DNA of 32,725 bases from Rhodospirillales bacterium (GTDB taxonomy: Bacteria; Pseudomonadota; Alphaproteobacteria; Rhodospirillales; Magnetospirillaceae). The translations under genes were made by a program, and so were the position numbers. Position 1 is the stretch's first letter. Each line of letters opens with the position of its first letter. Below the pieces are notes generated by a model. It was not told where the DNA came from, did no database searches, and saw only the letters and a list, made by a program, of their open reading frames with translations. Positions 17,401 to 25,720 of this stretch are shown here, in pieces. The stretch is from assembly GCA_014380005.1 (NCBI GenBank), contig JACMKT010000087.1, positions 1-32,725 on the forward strand, given 5' to 3'.

Positions 17401-17438
17401 ACCCAATCCCCGTGAGTGGAACTCATGGGGGTTGGGTT
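17401..17438 (+). terminator. Hairpin after the efflux operon
   Basis: ACCCAATCCCCGTGAG (17401-17416) pairs with CTCATGGGGGTTGGGT (17422-17437) around a 5-base loop, with two non-Watson-Crick positions (G-T type). The stem begins one base after the permease stop. There is little T-tract, so it may act as a weak terminator or an mRNA end stabiliser. Confidence 0.6.
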
Positions 17439-17440
17439 AG

Positions 17441-17536
17441 GCGCGACTGCGCCGCGCGCCCTATGGCGCGTGAGCCAAGGGTTTCGGAGAAACCCGCACG
17501 GCGCCTGAGTGCGTCGCTGATCGCCTCCGATCAGCG
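17441..17536. other. Cluster of hairpins, possible small RNA or repeat element
   Basis: Three successive hairpins: CGCGCC/GGCGCG (17455-17470), GGGTTT/AAACCC (17479-17495) and CGCTGATCG/CGATCAGCG (17515-17536, 9 bp, 4-base loop). There is no convincing coding frame. The density of stems suggests a structured RNA or a palindromic intergenic repeat; no known family is recognised. Confidence 0.4.
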
Positions 17537-17596
17537 TATAAACGTCACAATAGCTTCGCTTGAGAACTGGCTCGCGAGCGGCATATTTACGCCATT

Positions 17597-17761
17597 ATGA
17601 CCAGCGACAAAGACGAACTCCACTACTGCCCTGCCTGTGGCAAACACACCCGCCACCGGGTCAGCCGTGAACGTAAGCTGGCGCCGGTGTTGTGGTGCCA
17701 AAGCTGCTTCAACGTCCAAATAGCCGTTGAAGAAGACCGGCAGCAGCAAGCGGCGGCTTAA
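17597..17761 (+). CDS. Small zinc-ribbon protein, 54 residues
   Basis: A 54-residue protein. Four cysteines form two CxxC knuckles, CPAC (11-14) and CQSC (34-37), separated by 19 residues rich in His, Arg and Lys. This is a typical zinc-ribbon layout, and the tail is acidic then Gln/Ala-rich. Small proteins of this shape often bind nucleic acid or other proteins; no function is claimed. The ATG at 17597 has no strong ribosome-binding site. The evidence that it is real is the intact four-cysteine pattern and the lack of a better gene on either strand. It lies between the efflux operon and the minus-strand secreted-protein cluster and may have its own promoter in the A/T-richer stretch at 17537-17596. 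Confidence 0.65.
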   Translation: MTSDKDELHYCPACGKHTRHRVSRERKLAPVLWCQSCFNVQIAVEEDRQQQAAA

Positions 17762-17862
17762 ACCCGCGCCAACGCCCGCGAGATCACCAGCCCGCTGACC
17801 GCACATCCCGCCATGACCATAGTCATGGGCCGGGCGCGAGCACACCTGCTCGCAGGCGGTAC

Positions 17863-17889
17863 GCGGCAACACCCGCCGGGTGTTGCCGC
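17863..17889. terminator. Strong 12-bp hairpin downstream of the minus-strand secreted-protein gene
   Basis: GCGGCAACACCC (17863-17874) pairs perfectly with GGGTGTTGCCGC (17878-17889) around GCC. It sits 7 bases past the minus-strand stop at 17897. There is no T-run on either side, so termination strength is uncertain. Confidence 0.6.
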
Positions 17890-17896
17890 AAGGTAT

Positions 17897-18517
17897 CTAG
17901 TCGTAAAGGTCTTCCGTGGGGAAGCCGGGCGGGAAAGCGGGGGGCTGTTCGCCAACCTGGATTTCGTTGGGCGACAATTCGATCCCGTTGGTGCTTTCCA
18001 ACGGGCCGGCCTGATTCCGCGTTTGGGGCGCACTCATGTGCTCGCTGCGCTCCATGATCTGGTTATAGGCCGGCGGCAATTGCGCGGTCTGCTGCGCGAC
18101 GGCGGCGGGTTGGGATTGGGATTGGGCGGTGGACATCCCGCGCGGTTCCACATTGATGCCCAGGGCCCCGATGGTGGCCAAATCCACGTTGCCGGTGGGG
18201 CGCAGACCGTGATCGGATTGGAACAGCAGCACGTTGTTGTTCAAATTGGCATCGTATTGGCCGTCGGGCTGAACATTATAGCCCAATTGGGCCAAACGCT
18301 GCTCTACCGCCATCACCACGTCGCTATTGGGCACATAGGCCTGGGTGGTCTCGGCGGCGGCCAAAGGCTGGCCGGGGCTGAGATAGGTGCTCTGGTCCAG
18401 CGTGCGCTGGGTGGTGCTGGGATAGGGGAGCGGATTGCCGCTGCTGGATTGCTGAGCCCAGGCCGGGGCGGTTGCCAAGGCGCCCAGGGCGAGGACGGCA
18501 AGGGTGGACGTCTTCAT
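17897..18517 (-). CDS. Secreted peptidoglycan-binding domain protein
   Basis: A 206-residue protein with a Sec signal peptide (residues 1-21, ending APAWA before QQS). A single peptidoglycan-binding fold of the PG_binding_1 type spans about residues 66-121 (VVMAVEQRLAQLGY, YDANLNNNVLLFQ, GLRPTGNVDLATIGALGI). The remaining C-terminal part is Gln- and Pro-rich and looks disordered. Likely periplasmic, holding to the cell wall; no catalytic domain is present. The start ATG 18517 has a near-perfect AGGAGGTG at 18521-18528. It is the last of three same-strand genes for small secreted proteins, each with its own strong ribosome-binding site, and is followed by a strong hairpin. Frames continuing upstream of 18517 have no signal peptide and are not used. 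Confidence 0.82.
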   Translation of the reverse strand: MKTSTLAVLALGALATAPAWAQQSSSGNPLPYPSTTQRTLDQSTYLSPGQPLAAAETTQAYVPNSDVVMAVEQRLAQLGYNVQPDGQYDANLNNNVLLFQSDHGLRPTGNVDLATIGALGINVEPRGMSTAQSQSQPAAVAQQTAQLPPAYNQIMERSEHMSAPQTRNQAGPLESTNGIELSPNEIQVGEQPPAFPPGFPTEDLYD

Positions 18518-18596
18518 GGTCACCTCCTGACGAAAATGGAAACCGCTTCGAACTGCGGCGTCGGGCGGGCATGACTGCCCGCCCAAGCTAGGGCAA

Positions 18597-19001
18597 TCAG
18601 CGTCCCATGCTGTCGCGCTGGTCCTGCTGGTCCTGTTGGTCCTGCGAACGCTGCTGATCCTGGCGCCGCACATCCGACGGGGTCTGTGCCTGCTGGCTAT
18701 CGGACTGCACGCCCAAGGCCGCCATGGTCTGCTGATCGGGACGGCCCGTCGCCTGCATGTTCTGATCGCGCTGGAAGTTCATCAATGCCTGACGCGACTT
18801 CTGCCCCCAAACGCCATCCACCTGACCCACGTCATAGCCCTGCTGCTGCAGTTGCTGCTGAACCTGACGGGTGGTGTTCTGATCCAACTGGCTGCTTTGC
18901 TGGCCGCTCTGGATATCGCTACGCTGTTCGCCCATGCCGCGCGCCATGGCCGGACTCACCACCAGCGCGCCGAGCAGGGCCAGGGTAAGAGCCTTCTTCA
19001 T
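18597..19001 (-). CDS. Secreted Gln-rich peptidoglycan-binding domain protein
   Basis: A 134-residue protein with a signal peptide (MKKALTLALLGALVVSPAMA, residues 1-20). A PG_binding_1-type fold follows (about 43-98: TTRQVQQQLQQQGYDVGQVDG, landmark GYDVGQVDGVWG, then QALMNFQRDQNMQATG and TMAALGV). The tail of about 30 residues is almost only Gln, Asp, Arg and Ser and should be disordered. It is more canonical in its binding motif than the neighbour at 17897, and the two may be distant paralogues. The start ATG 19001 has GGAGGA just upstream. Likely periplasmic wall-binding protein of unknown role, perhaps related to envelope stress. Confidence 0.82.
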   Translation of the reverse strand: MKKALTLALLGALVVSPAMARGMGEQRSDIQSGQQSSQLDQNTTRQVQQQLQQQGYDVGQVDGVWGQKSRQALMNFQRDQNMQATGRPDQQTMAALGVQSDSQQAQTPSDVRRQDQQRSQDQQDQQDQRDSMGR

Positions 19002-19140
19002 GATTTTCCTCCGCATGTGTGTCCTGGAGAGCGCGGGCAGCACTGGAAGGCCACCCACCCCACGCCATCAATGCCCGCCACTGGCGATGGTTCCGGGCTG
19101 CGCCCCTATTGCGCGCCGCGACCTGCCCGCCGCGTAAAAT

Positions 19141-19446
19141 TCAGGGTCTCGGCACACTTTCCAACCGCTTGGGATCGTCGCGGCCCTCGGGCGCAGGAAC
19201 TCCGGTGGCAGGATTTTCCGGGACCGCCTCACCCTTGATGTTGGGCGAGCTCATGCTGCGCTGACGCAAGGTCTCGATCTCGCCGCTGGACCGCTCATCG
19301 GGCGTGCGCGCCTGCTGATCCGCATCCTCGCGGCTGCTGGGCTGCGAATTGGTGGCGGGATTGTCCGAGGGATTTTGCTGTTGCGCCAATGCCGGGGTGG
19401 CGACCGCGATCGCCAGCACAGCCATGACGGGGATGGCCTTGATCAT
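19141..19446 (-). CDS. Small secreted disordered protein
   Basis: A 101-residue protein with a signal peptide (MIKAIPVMAVLAIAVATPALA, 21 residues, cut before QQQ). The mature part of about 80 residues is rich in Gln, Asn, Ser, Pro, Asp and Glu with no recognisable domain. One short semi-conserved-looking segment is IETLRQRSMSSPNIKGEAVP. The ATG at 19446 has GGAGGAA upstream, which decides the start against the longer open frame. Its place next to two secreted wall-binding proteins of similar composition suggests they are made under similar conditions. Function unknown. Confidence 0.72.
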   Translation of the reverse strand: MIKAIPVMAVLAIAVATPALAQQQNPSDNPATNSQPSSREDADQQARTPDERSSGEIETLRQRSMSSPNIKGEAVPENPATGVPAPEGRDDPKRLESVPRP

Positions 19447-19511
19447 TGCATTCCTCCATGGGCAGTTCGTACCCCTATGAATGCAAGACGCCATCCTTTG
19501 TTCCGCCCCGC

Positions 19512-20048
<537 letters not shown>

Positions 20049-20057
20049 GGCGTACCT

Positions 20058-21368
20058 CTAAAGACGGGAGACTACTCCGTCGATAATATCCCAGGCACGG
20101 TGCAGCTCCATATCCTCAATGCAATAGGGCGGCAGCAGGTACAGCACATCGCCCATGGGCCGCATCAGCAGGCCCTTTGCCAGGAACTCGTTCTTCAACC
20201 GATTACTGAGCGCACCGCCATAACCCTGACCGGCCAGATCGAAGGCGGCGATGGTGCCGCAGATACGGGCCTTGGACACGCCCTTGTGGCGGGCAATACC
20301 GGGCAAACGCTGGCGGTGAATGGCTTCCATGGCCTTGATGCGGGCCTGACATTCCGGCGCTTCCAGCAAATCCAGCGAGGCCAGCCCGGCGGCGCACCCC
20401 AGCGGGTTGGCGGTATAGGAATGGCCGTGCAGGAACGCCTTGGCGGTGTCCATGCCCAGGAAGCCCTCATAGATGAATTCCCGCGTCACCGTCAGCGACA
20501 TGGGCAGGAAGCCGCCGGTCAGGCCCTTGGACAGGCAGACCATATCGGGCTGGATGCCGGCCTTGACGCAGGCGAAAATCTCGCCGGTGCGGCCAAAGCC
20601 GGTCATCACCTCGTCCAGGATCAACAAAGTGCCGGCCTCGCGCGCCCGGTTTTCCAGCATGCGCAGGAAGTGCGGGCGGCACATGCGCATGCCGGCGGCA
20701 CCTTGGATCAGCGGCTCGATGATGATGCCAGCAACCTTGCCGGCATTGCGCTCCAGGATTTCGTCCAGGGCCAGCAGGGTGCGCTGCTCCTTGGCCTCGG
20801 CGTCGGGATCGTCGTCCCAACTGACCGGGAAGGGCGCGACTTCCACCGGGAACATCATGTTTTCCCAGGCACTGAAGATGCCGCACGACCGACCGACCGA
20901 CATGGCGCCCACGGTGTCGCCGTGATAGCCGCCGTGGAAGGCGACGAACACTTTGCGGTCCTGGCCCTGGTTGCTCCAGTACTGGCGCGCCATCTTCAGG
21001 GCGACCTCCACCGCGGTGGAGCCGTCATCGGAAAAGAACACCCGATCCAGATCGCCGGGCAACCGCCGGGCAACCCGCGCCGCCAGCCGGGCGGCGGGTT
21101 CGTGGGTGAAATCGGCGAAGATCACCTGTTCCAGGCGCATGGCCTGATCGGCGATGGCTTGCGCAATGGCGGGGTGTCCATGGCCGTGCAGATTGACCCA
21201 CCACGACGAGCAGACGTCCAGATATTCCTTGCCGTCGGCGCCGTAGATGGTGGTGCCCTTGCCGCCCAAAGCCAGGATGGCGGGCGGGGCGGTGCCGGCC
21301 TGGGTGAACGGGTGCCAGACATGGCGGGCGTCCAGGGCGCGAAGCTCGTCGTAAGACAGCGTGCTCAT
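20058..21368 (-). CDS. bioA: Adenosylmethionine-8-amino-7-oxononanoate aminotransferase
   Basis: A 436-residue PLP enzyme of normal BioA length. It converts KAPA to DAPA using S-adenosylmethionine as amino donor. The N-terminal HVWHPFTQ and SSWWVNLHGHGHP motifs distinguish BioA from other class III aminotransferases. The PLP pocket shows LDEVMTGFGRTG (Asp252), and Lys281 in LSKGLTGG is the Schiff-base lysine. ATG 21368 lies 5 bases after the bioD stop. An open frame continues upstream through bioD but is out of frame with it and is not used. Confidence 0.96.
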   Translation of the reverse strand: MSTLSYDELRALDARHVWHPFTQAGTAPPAILALGGKGTTIYGADGKEYLDVCSSWWVNLHGHGHPAIAQAIADQAMRLEQVIFADFTHEPAARLAARVARRLPGDLDRVFFSDDGSTAVEVALKMARQYWSNQGQDRKVFVAFHGGYHGDTVGAMSVGRSCGIFSAWENMMFPVEVAPFPVSWDDDPDAEAKEQRTLLALDEILERNAGKVAGIIIEPLIQGAAGMRMCRPHFLRMLENRAREAGTLLILDEVMTGFGRTGEIFACVKAGIQPDMVCLSKGLTGGFLPMSLTVTREFIYEGFLGMDTAKAFLHGHSYTANPLGCAAGLASLDLLEAPECQARIKAMEAIHRQRLPGIARHKGVSKARICGTIAAFDLAGQGYGGALSNRLKNEFLAKGLLMRPMGDVLYLLPPYCIEDMELHRAWDIIDGVVSRL

Positions 21369-21373
21369 GGCTA

Positions 21374-21988
21374 TCAGTCTCCCGGCGGGGCGAAAGCGGG
21401 GGGCGGCAGGCTGGCGATCACCGAGGCGGTGACGGCGAATAGCGGCTGAATTTCCGCCAGCACCGGCACGCCGCCGAAATGTTCGATGGCTTGGCGGTTG
21501 CCGGGGTTCTTCTGGCCGTTCATGACCACGCCTAGGATGGGAATGTGGCGCCGCCGCAGCACTTCCAGCGTCATCAGCGTGTGATTGATGGTGCCCAGGC
21601 TTGAGCGCGCCACCACCAAGGCAGGCAGGCCCAGGCGTTCCATGAAATCCACCGTCAGCGCCATTTCGTTCAACGGCACCATGACGCCGCCAGCCCCCTC
21701 CACCACCAAAGGCCGCGCGGTCGCAGGCGGCACCAAGGCGGACAGATCGATGCGGGCGCGCTCGCGCCGGGCGGCCTCGTGGGGCGACAATGGCGCCTGG
21801 AACACATAGGCGGGCGGATGGATGGTCACGCTGGGCGCCAATTTCGCCACCGTGGCGTAATCGGTGCCCTCGCCTGCGCCGGTCTGCACCGGTTTCCAAT
21901 AATCGGCCTGCCAGAAATGAGCCAGCCACGCGCTGACCAGGGTCTTGCCCACATCGGTATCGGTGCCGGTGACGAATACGCCGCGCAT
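21374..21988 (-). CDS. bioD: Dethiobiotin synthase
   Basis: A 204-residue ATP-dependent carboxylase that closes the ureido ring of dethiobiotin from DAPA and CO2. The N-terminal P-loop GTDTDVGKT (8-16) is the BioD signature. KPVQTGAGEGTD (Lys at about residue 32), VVEGAGGVMVPL and the later VMNGQKNPGN nucleotide-binding segment are all present. The start ATG 21988 lies 2 bases after the bioC stop. Length is close to the usual 220 residues. Confidence 0.95.
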   Translation of the reverse strand: MRGVFVTGTDTDVGKTLVSAWLAHFWQADYWKPVQTGAGEGTDYATVAKLAPSVTIHPPAYVFQAPLSPHEAARRERARIDLSALVPPATARPLVVEGAGGVMVPLNEMALTVDFMERLGLPALVVARSSLGTINHTLMTLEVLRRRHIPILGVVMNGQKNPGNRQAIEHFGGVPVLAEIQPLFAVTASVIASLPPPAFAPPGD

Positions 21989-21990
21989 GG

Positions 21991-22740
21991 TTACTGGGCC
22001 TCCACGACGGCGTAAAGGATGTCGTAGGTGATGGCGACCGGCGCCCCCATGGCCCGCAGCACCTTGCGCAAGGCCCCAGGATTCAACGGCACATGGCCGG
22101 AATTGGGGGTGCCCGCGCCGATGCGCTTGAGCGAGTCCACGAACTCATGACCATCCGCATGGCCGATGATGACCTGCTCGGACGTCACCTGCGCGCAAGC
22201 CGGCAGCAGCGCCGCCAGTTCCTCGGCGATGGGGTAAAGCGGCACGCCGCAGGACAGGCCCAGCTGCTCATGCGCCGCACGCCATTCCTTGAAGCTGCCG
22301 CGCCCCAGGGTGGACAGCACCAGCACACCGCCGGGGCTCAAACAGGCCTGCAACTGGTTCAGCGCCCGGCCCAGGTCGCCAAACCACTGCGCCGCCAGAT
22401 TGGACACCACCAGATCGAACAGGCCGGTGGGCACGTCGGGGTGTTCGCCGTCCATGACCCGGAAGGTCGCGTTAGTCGCACTTGTAGTGGCCTCTGCCGC
22501 CTTGACCATGGCGGGAGACAAATCGGTCACCAGCCAATCGCCGCCCACTTTCGGCAGCAGCTTGCGGGTCAGCAGGCCGGTGCCGCAGCCCACTTCCAGC
22601 ACGCAAGGGTTCTGCGGCAAGGTCCGGCCCATCACCAGATCGACCACACCATCGGCGGCGCGGCTTTGCGCCTGGGCGGAACTGTCATAGGTGGAGGCAG
22701 CCGCACCGAAAGCGTCAGCCACCGTTTGCTTGCGGGTCAT
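21991..22740 (-). CDS. bioC: Malonyl-ACP O-methyltransferase
   Basis: A 249-residue SAM-dependent methyltransferase. BioC methylates malonyl-ACP so that it can be elongated by fatty-acid synthesis into pimeloyl-ACP methyl ester. The N-terminus VADAFGAAASTYD is the family start motif. SAM motif I is LEVGCGTGLLT, followed by VTDLSPAMVKAAE and DLVVSNLAAQWF. I chose ATG 22740, which overlaps the upstream gene's stop (ATGA) and is where the BioC motif begins; the frame is open further upstream but lacks homology there. The position between a BioH-like esterase and bioD makes the assignment firm. Confidence 0.92.
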   Translation of the reverse strand: MTRKQTVADAFGAAASTYDSSAQAQSRAADGVVDLVMGRTLPQNPCVLEVGCGTGLLTRKLLPKVGGDWLVTDLSPAMVKAAEATTSATNATFRVMDGEHPDVPTGLFDLVVSNLAAQWFGDLGRALNQLQACLSPGGVLVLSTLGRGSFKEWRAAHEQLGLSCGVPLYPIAEELAALLPACAQVTSEQVIIGHADGHEFVDSLKRIGAGTPNSGHVPLNPGALRKVLRAMGAPVAITYDILYAVVEAQ

Positions 22741-23378
22741 TTCAGCGATGCCGAGAACAGGCGGATTTGGCTTGCCACCCATTCGGGATGGCTGCGGGGA
22801 AGCAGGTGGCCCGCCCCTTCCGCCAACACCAGGGGCCAGCCGGCAAAGGCATCGCGGCTCATGGATTCGGGCACGATGGCGTCACGGGTGCCAGCCAGGG
22901 CCAGCACCGGGCAGCCCAGATCTTTCAGGGAGCGGCGTTCGTCGCACACCGCCAGCCACGCCAGCGCTTCGCTCAAAATGGCCGGCTTGATGTCATCCAC
23001 CTGGGGCTCATCCACGCCGCAGCGTTCCAGGAAGTCCTTGGTGACCGCCGCCGGCTCGTCGGCGAATTTGGCCAGCATGCGTTCGACCATGCGCGGGGCC
23101 ACGCCGGCCACATAATCGGGCGAGCGGGTGAAGCGCGGGAAGGCGTTGACGGCGATGGCCCCAGCCCATGGACGCGGCACATTGGCAAGCGCCCAGGGGA
23201 AGCCCATGGAATGGCCGACGACGATGGCGCCGGGCACCTTGGGGTGGTGCGGCTGGGCGGTGTGGAAGCCGAATTCCACGAAAACGCGGGCGAAGTCGGG
23301 CAACCGCTCGGCCACGGGCTGCCAGAATTGGGCGTCGAAGCCCCAGCCATGGACGAACACCAGGGTGCGCATGGTCAT
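22737..23378 (-). CDS. BioH/BioG-like pimeloyl-ACP methyl ester esterase
   Basis: A 213-residue alpha/beta hydrolase. Seen directly: oxyanion segment HGWGFDAQFW (10-19), nucleophile Ser57 in GHSMG, Asp166 in GTRDAIVP and His191 in EGAGHLLP, a complete triad. It is about 40 residues shorter than E. coli BioH and has a reduced cap region. The size is closer to BioG, but the sequence looks more BioH-like. Its place between bioF and bioC, overlapping both by ATGA, strongly implies that it removes the methyl group from pimeloyl-ACP methyl ester and so ends chain elongation. The start is ATG 23378, or ATG 23372. Confidence 0.82.
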   Translation of the reverse strand: MTMRTLVFVHGWGFDAQFWQPVAERLPDFARVFVEFGFHTAQPHHPKVPGAIVVGHSMGFPWALANVPRPWAGAIAVNAFPRFTRSPDYVAGVAPRMVERMLAKFADEPAAVTKDFLERCGVDEPQVDDIKPAILSEALAWLAVCDERRSLKDLGCPVLALAGTRDAIVPESMSRDAFAGWPLVLAEGAGHLLPRSHPEWVASQIRLFSASLK

Positions 23379-24550
23379 GGCGCCCTCACGGCGGCGATGG
23401 TGGCTTCAATCAATTGCTCGATGTCGCTGTCCGAATGGGCGGCGGACAAGGCGAAGCGGATGCGGCTGGTGCCGGTGGGAACCGTGGGCGGGCGGATGGC
23501 GATGCCCAGCAGGCCCTGTTCCTCCAGCTTTGCGGCCACCTTCAGCGTCAGTTCTTCCTCACCCAGGATGACCGGCACGATCTGAGTGGATGACGCACCG
23601 GTGTCCAGCCCGGCATCGTGGAAGCGGGCGCGCACATGGTCGGACATGGCACGCAGACGGGTGCGGGCGGCGGCCATGGTGGGCACCAGATCGATGGCGG
23701 CATCCATGGCGCCCAGGGTGGCGGGCGGCAGCGCCGTGGCATAGATCAGCCCCGACGCCTTGTTGACCAGATACTCCTTCACCGCCTTGGAGCACGCCAC
23801 ATAGGCGCCGAAGCTGCCCATGGCCTTGGAGAACGTGCCCATGGCCACATCCACATGGGCACCCACCGACAGGCCGAAGCCGTTGGCACCCAACACGCCG
23901 GTGGCGTGGGCCTCGTCCAGATACAGAACGGCGTTCCATTCCTCGGCGATGGCGGCCAATTGGTCCACATCGGGAGCGTCGCCATCCATGGAGAACACGG
24001 ATTCGGTGACGATGAAGCGCGGGCCGGTCTCACGCGCGGTGCGGTGCAGCAGCTCTTTCAGATGGGTCAGATCGTTATGGCGGAACCGGTTCTGCTTGGC
24101 ACCGGCGACCTGACAGCCCAGATGCAGGCTGGCATGGTTCAGCCGGTCGGCGAACACCAGCGGCTCGGCCCCCCAAAGCGCCCGGTCCAGCAACGCCGGC
24201 AGGACCGAGGCATTGCACTGCCAGCCCGAAGCCAGCACCAAGGCGGCCTCCACCCCCTTGGCGGCGGCGATTTTTTCCTCGATGGCACTCAAAGCGTCCA
24301 GATGGCCGGTGACAAGGCGCGAGGCGCCGCTGCCGGCACCCCAGCGTGCCGCCCATTCCCGCGACCGCTCGATCACCTGAGGATGGCGCGACAGCCCCAG
24401 ATAATCATTGGCCGAGAAATTGATCATCTCGCGGCCCTGGATACGGATGCGCCCGCCATCCAGCGGTTCGACCGCACGAAGGCTGCGCCGCCGGCCTTGA
24501 GCCGCCAATTCGTCAAGGGCTGAATTCAGCCGTGTATCGAGATCATACAT
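23375..24550 (-). CDS. bioF: 8-amino-7-oxononanoate synthase
   Basis: A 391-residue PLP enzyme that condenses pimeloyl-ACP with L-alanine to KAPA. Features seen: FSANDYLGLSRHP (45-57), GSGASRLVTG (73-82), LDEAHATGVLG (211-221) and the PLP lysine Lys242 in GTFSKAMGSFG. Length is normal for the family. It is the first gene of the minus-strand biotin operon; its stop overlaps the esterase start. The 122 bases upstream are shared with the divergent bioB. Confidence 0.96.
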   Translation of the reverse strand: MYDLDTRLNSALDELAAQGRRRSLRAVEPLDGGRIRIQGREMINFSANDYLGLSRHPQVIERSREWAARWGAGSGASRLVTGHLDALSAIEEKIAAAKGVEAALVLASGWQCNASVLPALLDRALWGAEPLVFADRLNHASLHLGCQVAGAKQNRFRHNDLTHLKELLHRTARETGPRFIVTESVFSMDGDAPDVDQLAAIAEEWNAVLYLDEAHATGVLGANGFGLSVGAHVDVAMGTFSKAMGSFGAYVACSKAVKEYLVNKASGLIYATALPPATLGAMDAAIDLVPTMAAARTRLRAMSDHVRARFHDAGLDTGASSTQIVPVILGEEELTLKVAAKLEEQGLLGIAIRPPTVPTGTSRIRFALSAAHSDSDIEQLIEATIAAVRAP

Positions 24551-24594
24551 GGGCCGGTTTTCTAGAGGCTTTTCGCTTCTGTTGCAAAGGCGGT

Positions 24595-24617
24595 GTGCGC
24601 GGTTCTAATCTGCGCAC
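24595..24617. promoter_or_regulatory. Inverted repeat in the bioF-bioB divergent control region
   Basis: GTGCGC (24595-24600) and GCGCAC (24612-24617) are perfect inverted arms across 11 bases, in the middle of the 122-base region between bioF and bioB. It could be an operator for a biotin regulator or an RNA hairpin in the bioB leader. No BioR-type TTATNNATAA box was seen. Confidence 0.4.
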
Positions 24618-24672
24618 CCTGCAAGGGACGCAAAGACCATAGCGTAAGTAAGGCTTTAAGGAGGTTGGTGAC

Positions 24673-25647
24673 GTGACGGCAGCGGCAAAAATGGCCCCCA
24701 CGGAAGCGGGACTGCGGTACGACTGGACAGTGGACGAGGTCGAGGCCCTGTTCGCCAAACCGTTCATGGACCTGATGTTCGAGGCGCAGACCATCCATCG
24801 CGCCAATTTCGATCCCAACAAAATCCAGGTCTCGCGGCTGATCTCCATCAAGACCGGGTCCTGCCCGGAAGATTGCTCGTACTGCCCGCAATCGGCCCAT
24901 TACGCCACCGGCTTGGAAAAAGAAAAGCTGATGGCGGTGGAAGAGGTCGTGGAATCGGCGCGTAAGGCCAAGGAAGAAGGCGCCTCGCGCTTCTGCATGG
25001 GCGCGGCTTGGCGCGGCCCAAAGGGCGAGGACTTCGAAGTGGCCGTCGCCATGATCGAGGGCGTCAAGGCCCTGGGCATGGAAACCTGCGCCACCTTCGG
25101 CCTGCTGGACAAGTTCCAGGCCAACCGACTGAAGGAAGCTGGCCTGGATTATTACAACCACAACATCGACACCAGCCCGGAACACTACGAGGAAGTCATC
25201 ACCACGCGGACCTTCCAGGACCGCCTGGACACGTTGGACGTGGTGCGTGATGCCGGCCTGCATGTGTGCTCGGGCGGCATCGTCGGCCTGGGTGAAGGCC
25301 GCATCGACCGCGCCAAGATGCTGCTGACCCTGGCCAACATGCCCAAGCACCCCGACAGCGTGCCCATCAACCTGCTGATCCCCATCGCCGGTACGCCCCT
25401 GGCCGATGCCGAACGCCCCGACAGCTTCGACTTCATCCGCACCATCGCGGTCGCCCGCATCATCATGCCCAAGTCGTTCGTGCGCCTGTCGGCGGGCCGC
25501 GAGGGCATGACCGAGGAAATGCAGGCCCTGTGCTTCCTGGCCGGTGCCAATTCCATCTTCTGCGGCGAAAAGCTGCTGACGGCCAAGAACGCCAAACCGG
25601 GTCAGGATAAGAGCCTGTTCGGGCGGCTGGGTCTGAAGCCTATGTGA
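24673..25647 (+). CDS. bioB: Biotin synthase
   Basis: A 324-residue radical SAM enzyme that inserts sulfur into dethiobiotin in the last step of biotin synthesis. The [4Fe-4S] site is [11 protein letters not shown] with Cys64, Cys68 and Cys71. Other family landmarks are [33 protein letters not shown] and [10 protein letters not shown], which include the cysteines of the second cluster. Length is normal. The start is GTG 24673 with AAGGAGG at 24658-24664. It is divergent from the rest of the biotin genes, so a shared control region can set both. It is followed closely by an intrinsic terminator. Confidence 0.97.
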   Translation: MTAAAKMAPTEAGLRYDWTVDEVEALFAKPFMDLMFEAQTIHRANFDPNKIQVSRLISIKTGSCPEDCSYCPQSAHYATGLEKEKLMAVEEVVESARKAKEEGASRFCMGAAWRGPKGEDFEVAVAMIEGVKALGMETCATFGLLDKFQANRLKEAGLDYYNHNIDTSPEHYEEVITTRTFQDRLDTLDVVRDAGLHVCSGGIVGLGEGRIDRAKMLLTLANMPKHPDSVPINLLIPIAGTPLADAERPDSFDFIRTIAVARIIMPKSFVRLSAGREGMTEEMQALCFLAGANSIFCGEKLLTAKNAKPGQDKSLFGRLGLKPM

Positions 25648-25653
25648 GGAAAT

Positions 25654-25689
25654 GGGGGAGTGGTCCGAAAGGCCGCTCCCTCCCCTTTT
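25654..25689 (+). terminator. Intrinsic terminator after bioB
   Basis: A G/C-rich stem (GAGTGGTC with GGCCGCTC, flanked by a G-run and a C-run) with a GAAA-type loop, followed by TTTT. It starts 7 bases after the bioB stop. Confidence 0.8.
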
Positions 25690-25720
25690 GCGTCATGGCA
25701 TGACGGAATCAGGAGAGTCT

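Noticed and set aside
17412-17600. A 62-residue plus-strand frame after the efflux operon
   Set aside because: It starts inside the hairpin after the permease gene, covers the hairpin cluster, is Arg/Ala-rich and has no ribosome-binding site.
17758-17826. A 22-residue hydrophobic peptide on the minus strand
   Set aside because: No ribosome-binding site, and it is too short to judge from one sequence.
24551-24672. Possible cyclic-di-GMP (GEMM) riboswitch before bioB, from GGGACGCAAAG
   Set aside because: Only one of the conserved segments matches; the GGCAAACC-type left strand and the tetraloop-receptor part are not found.
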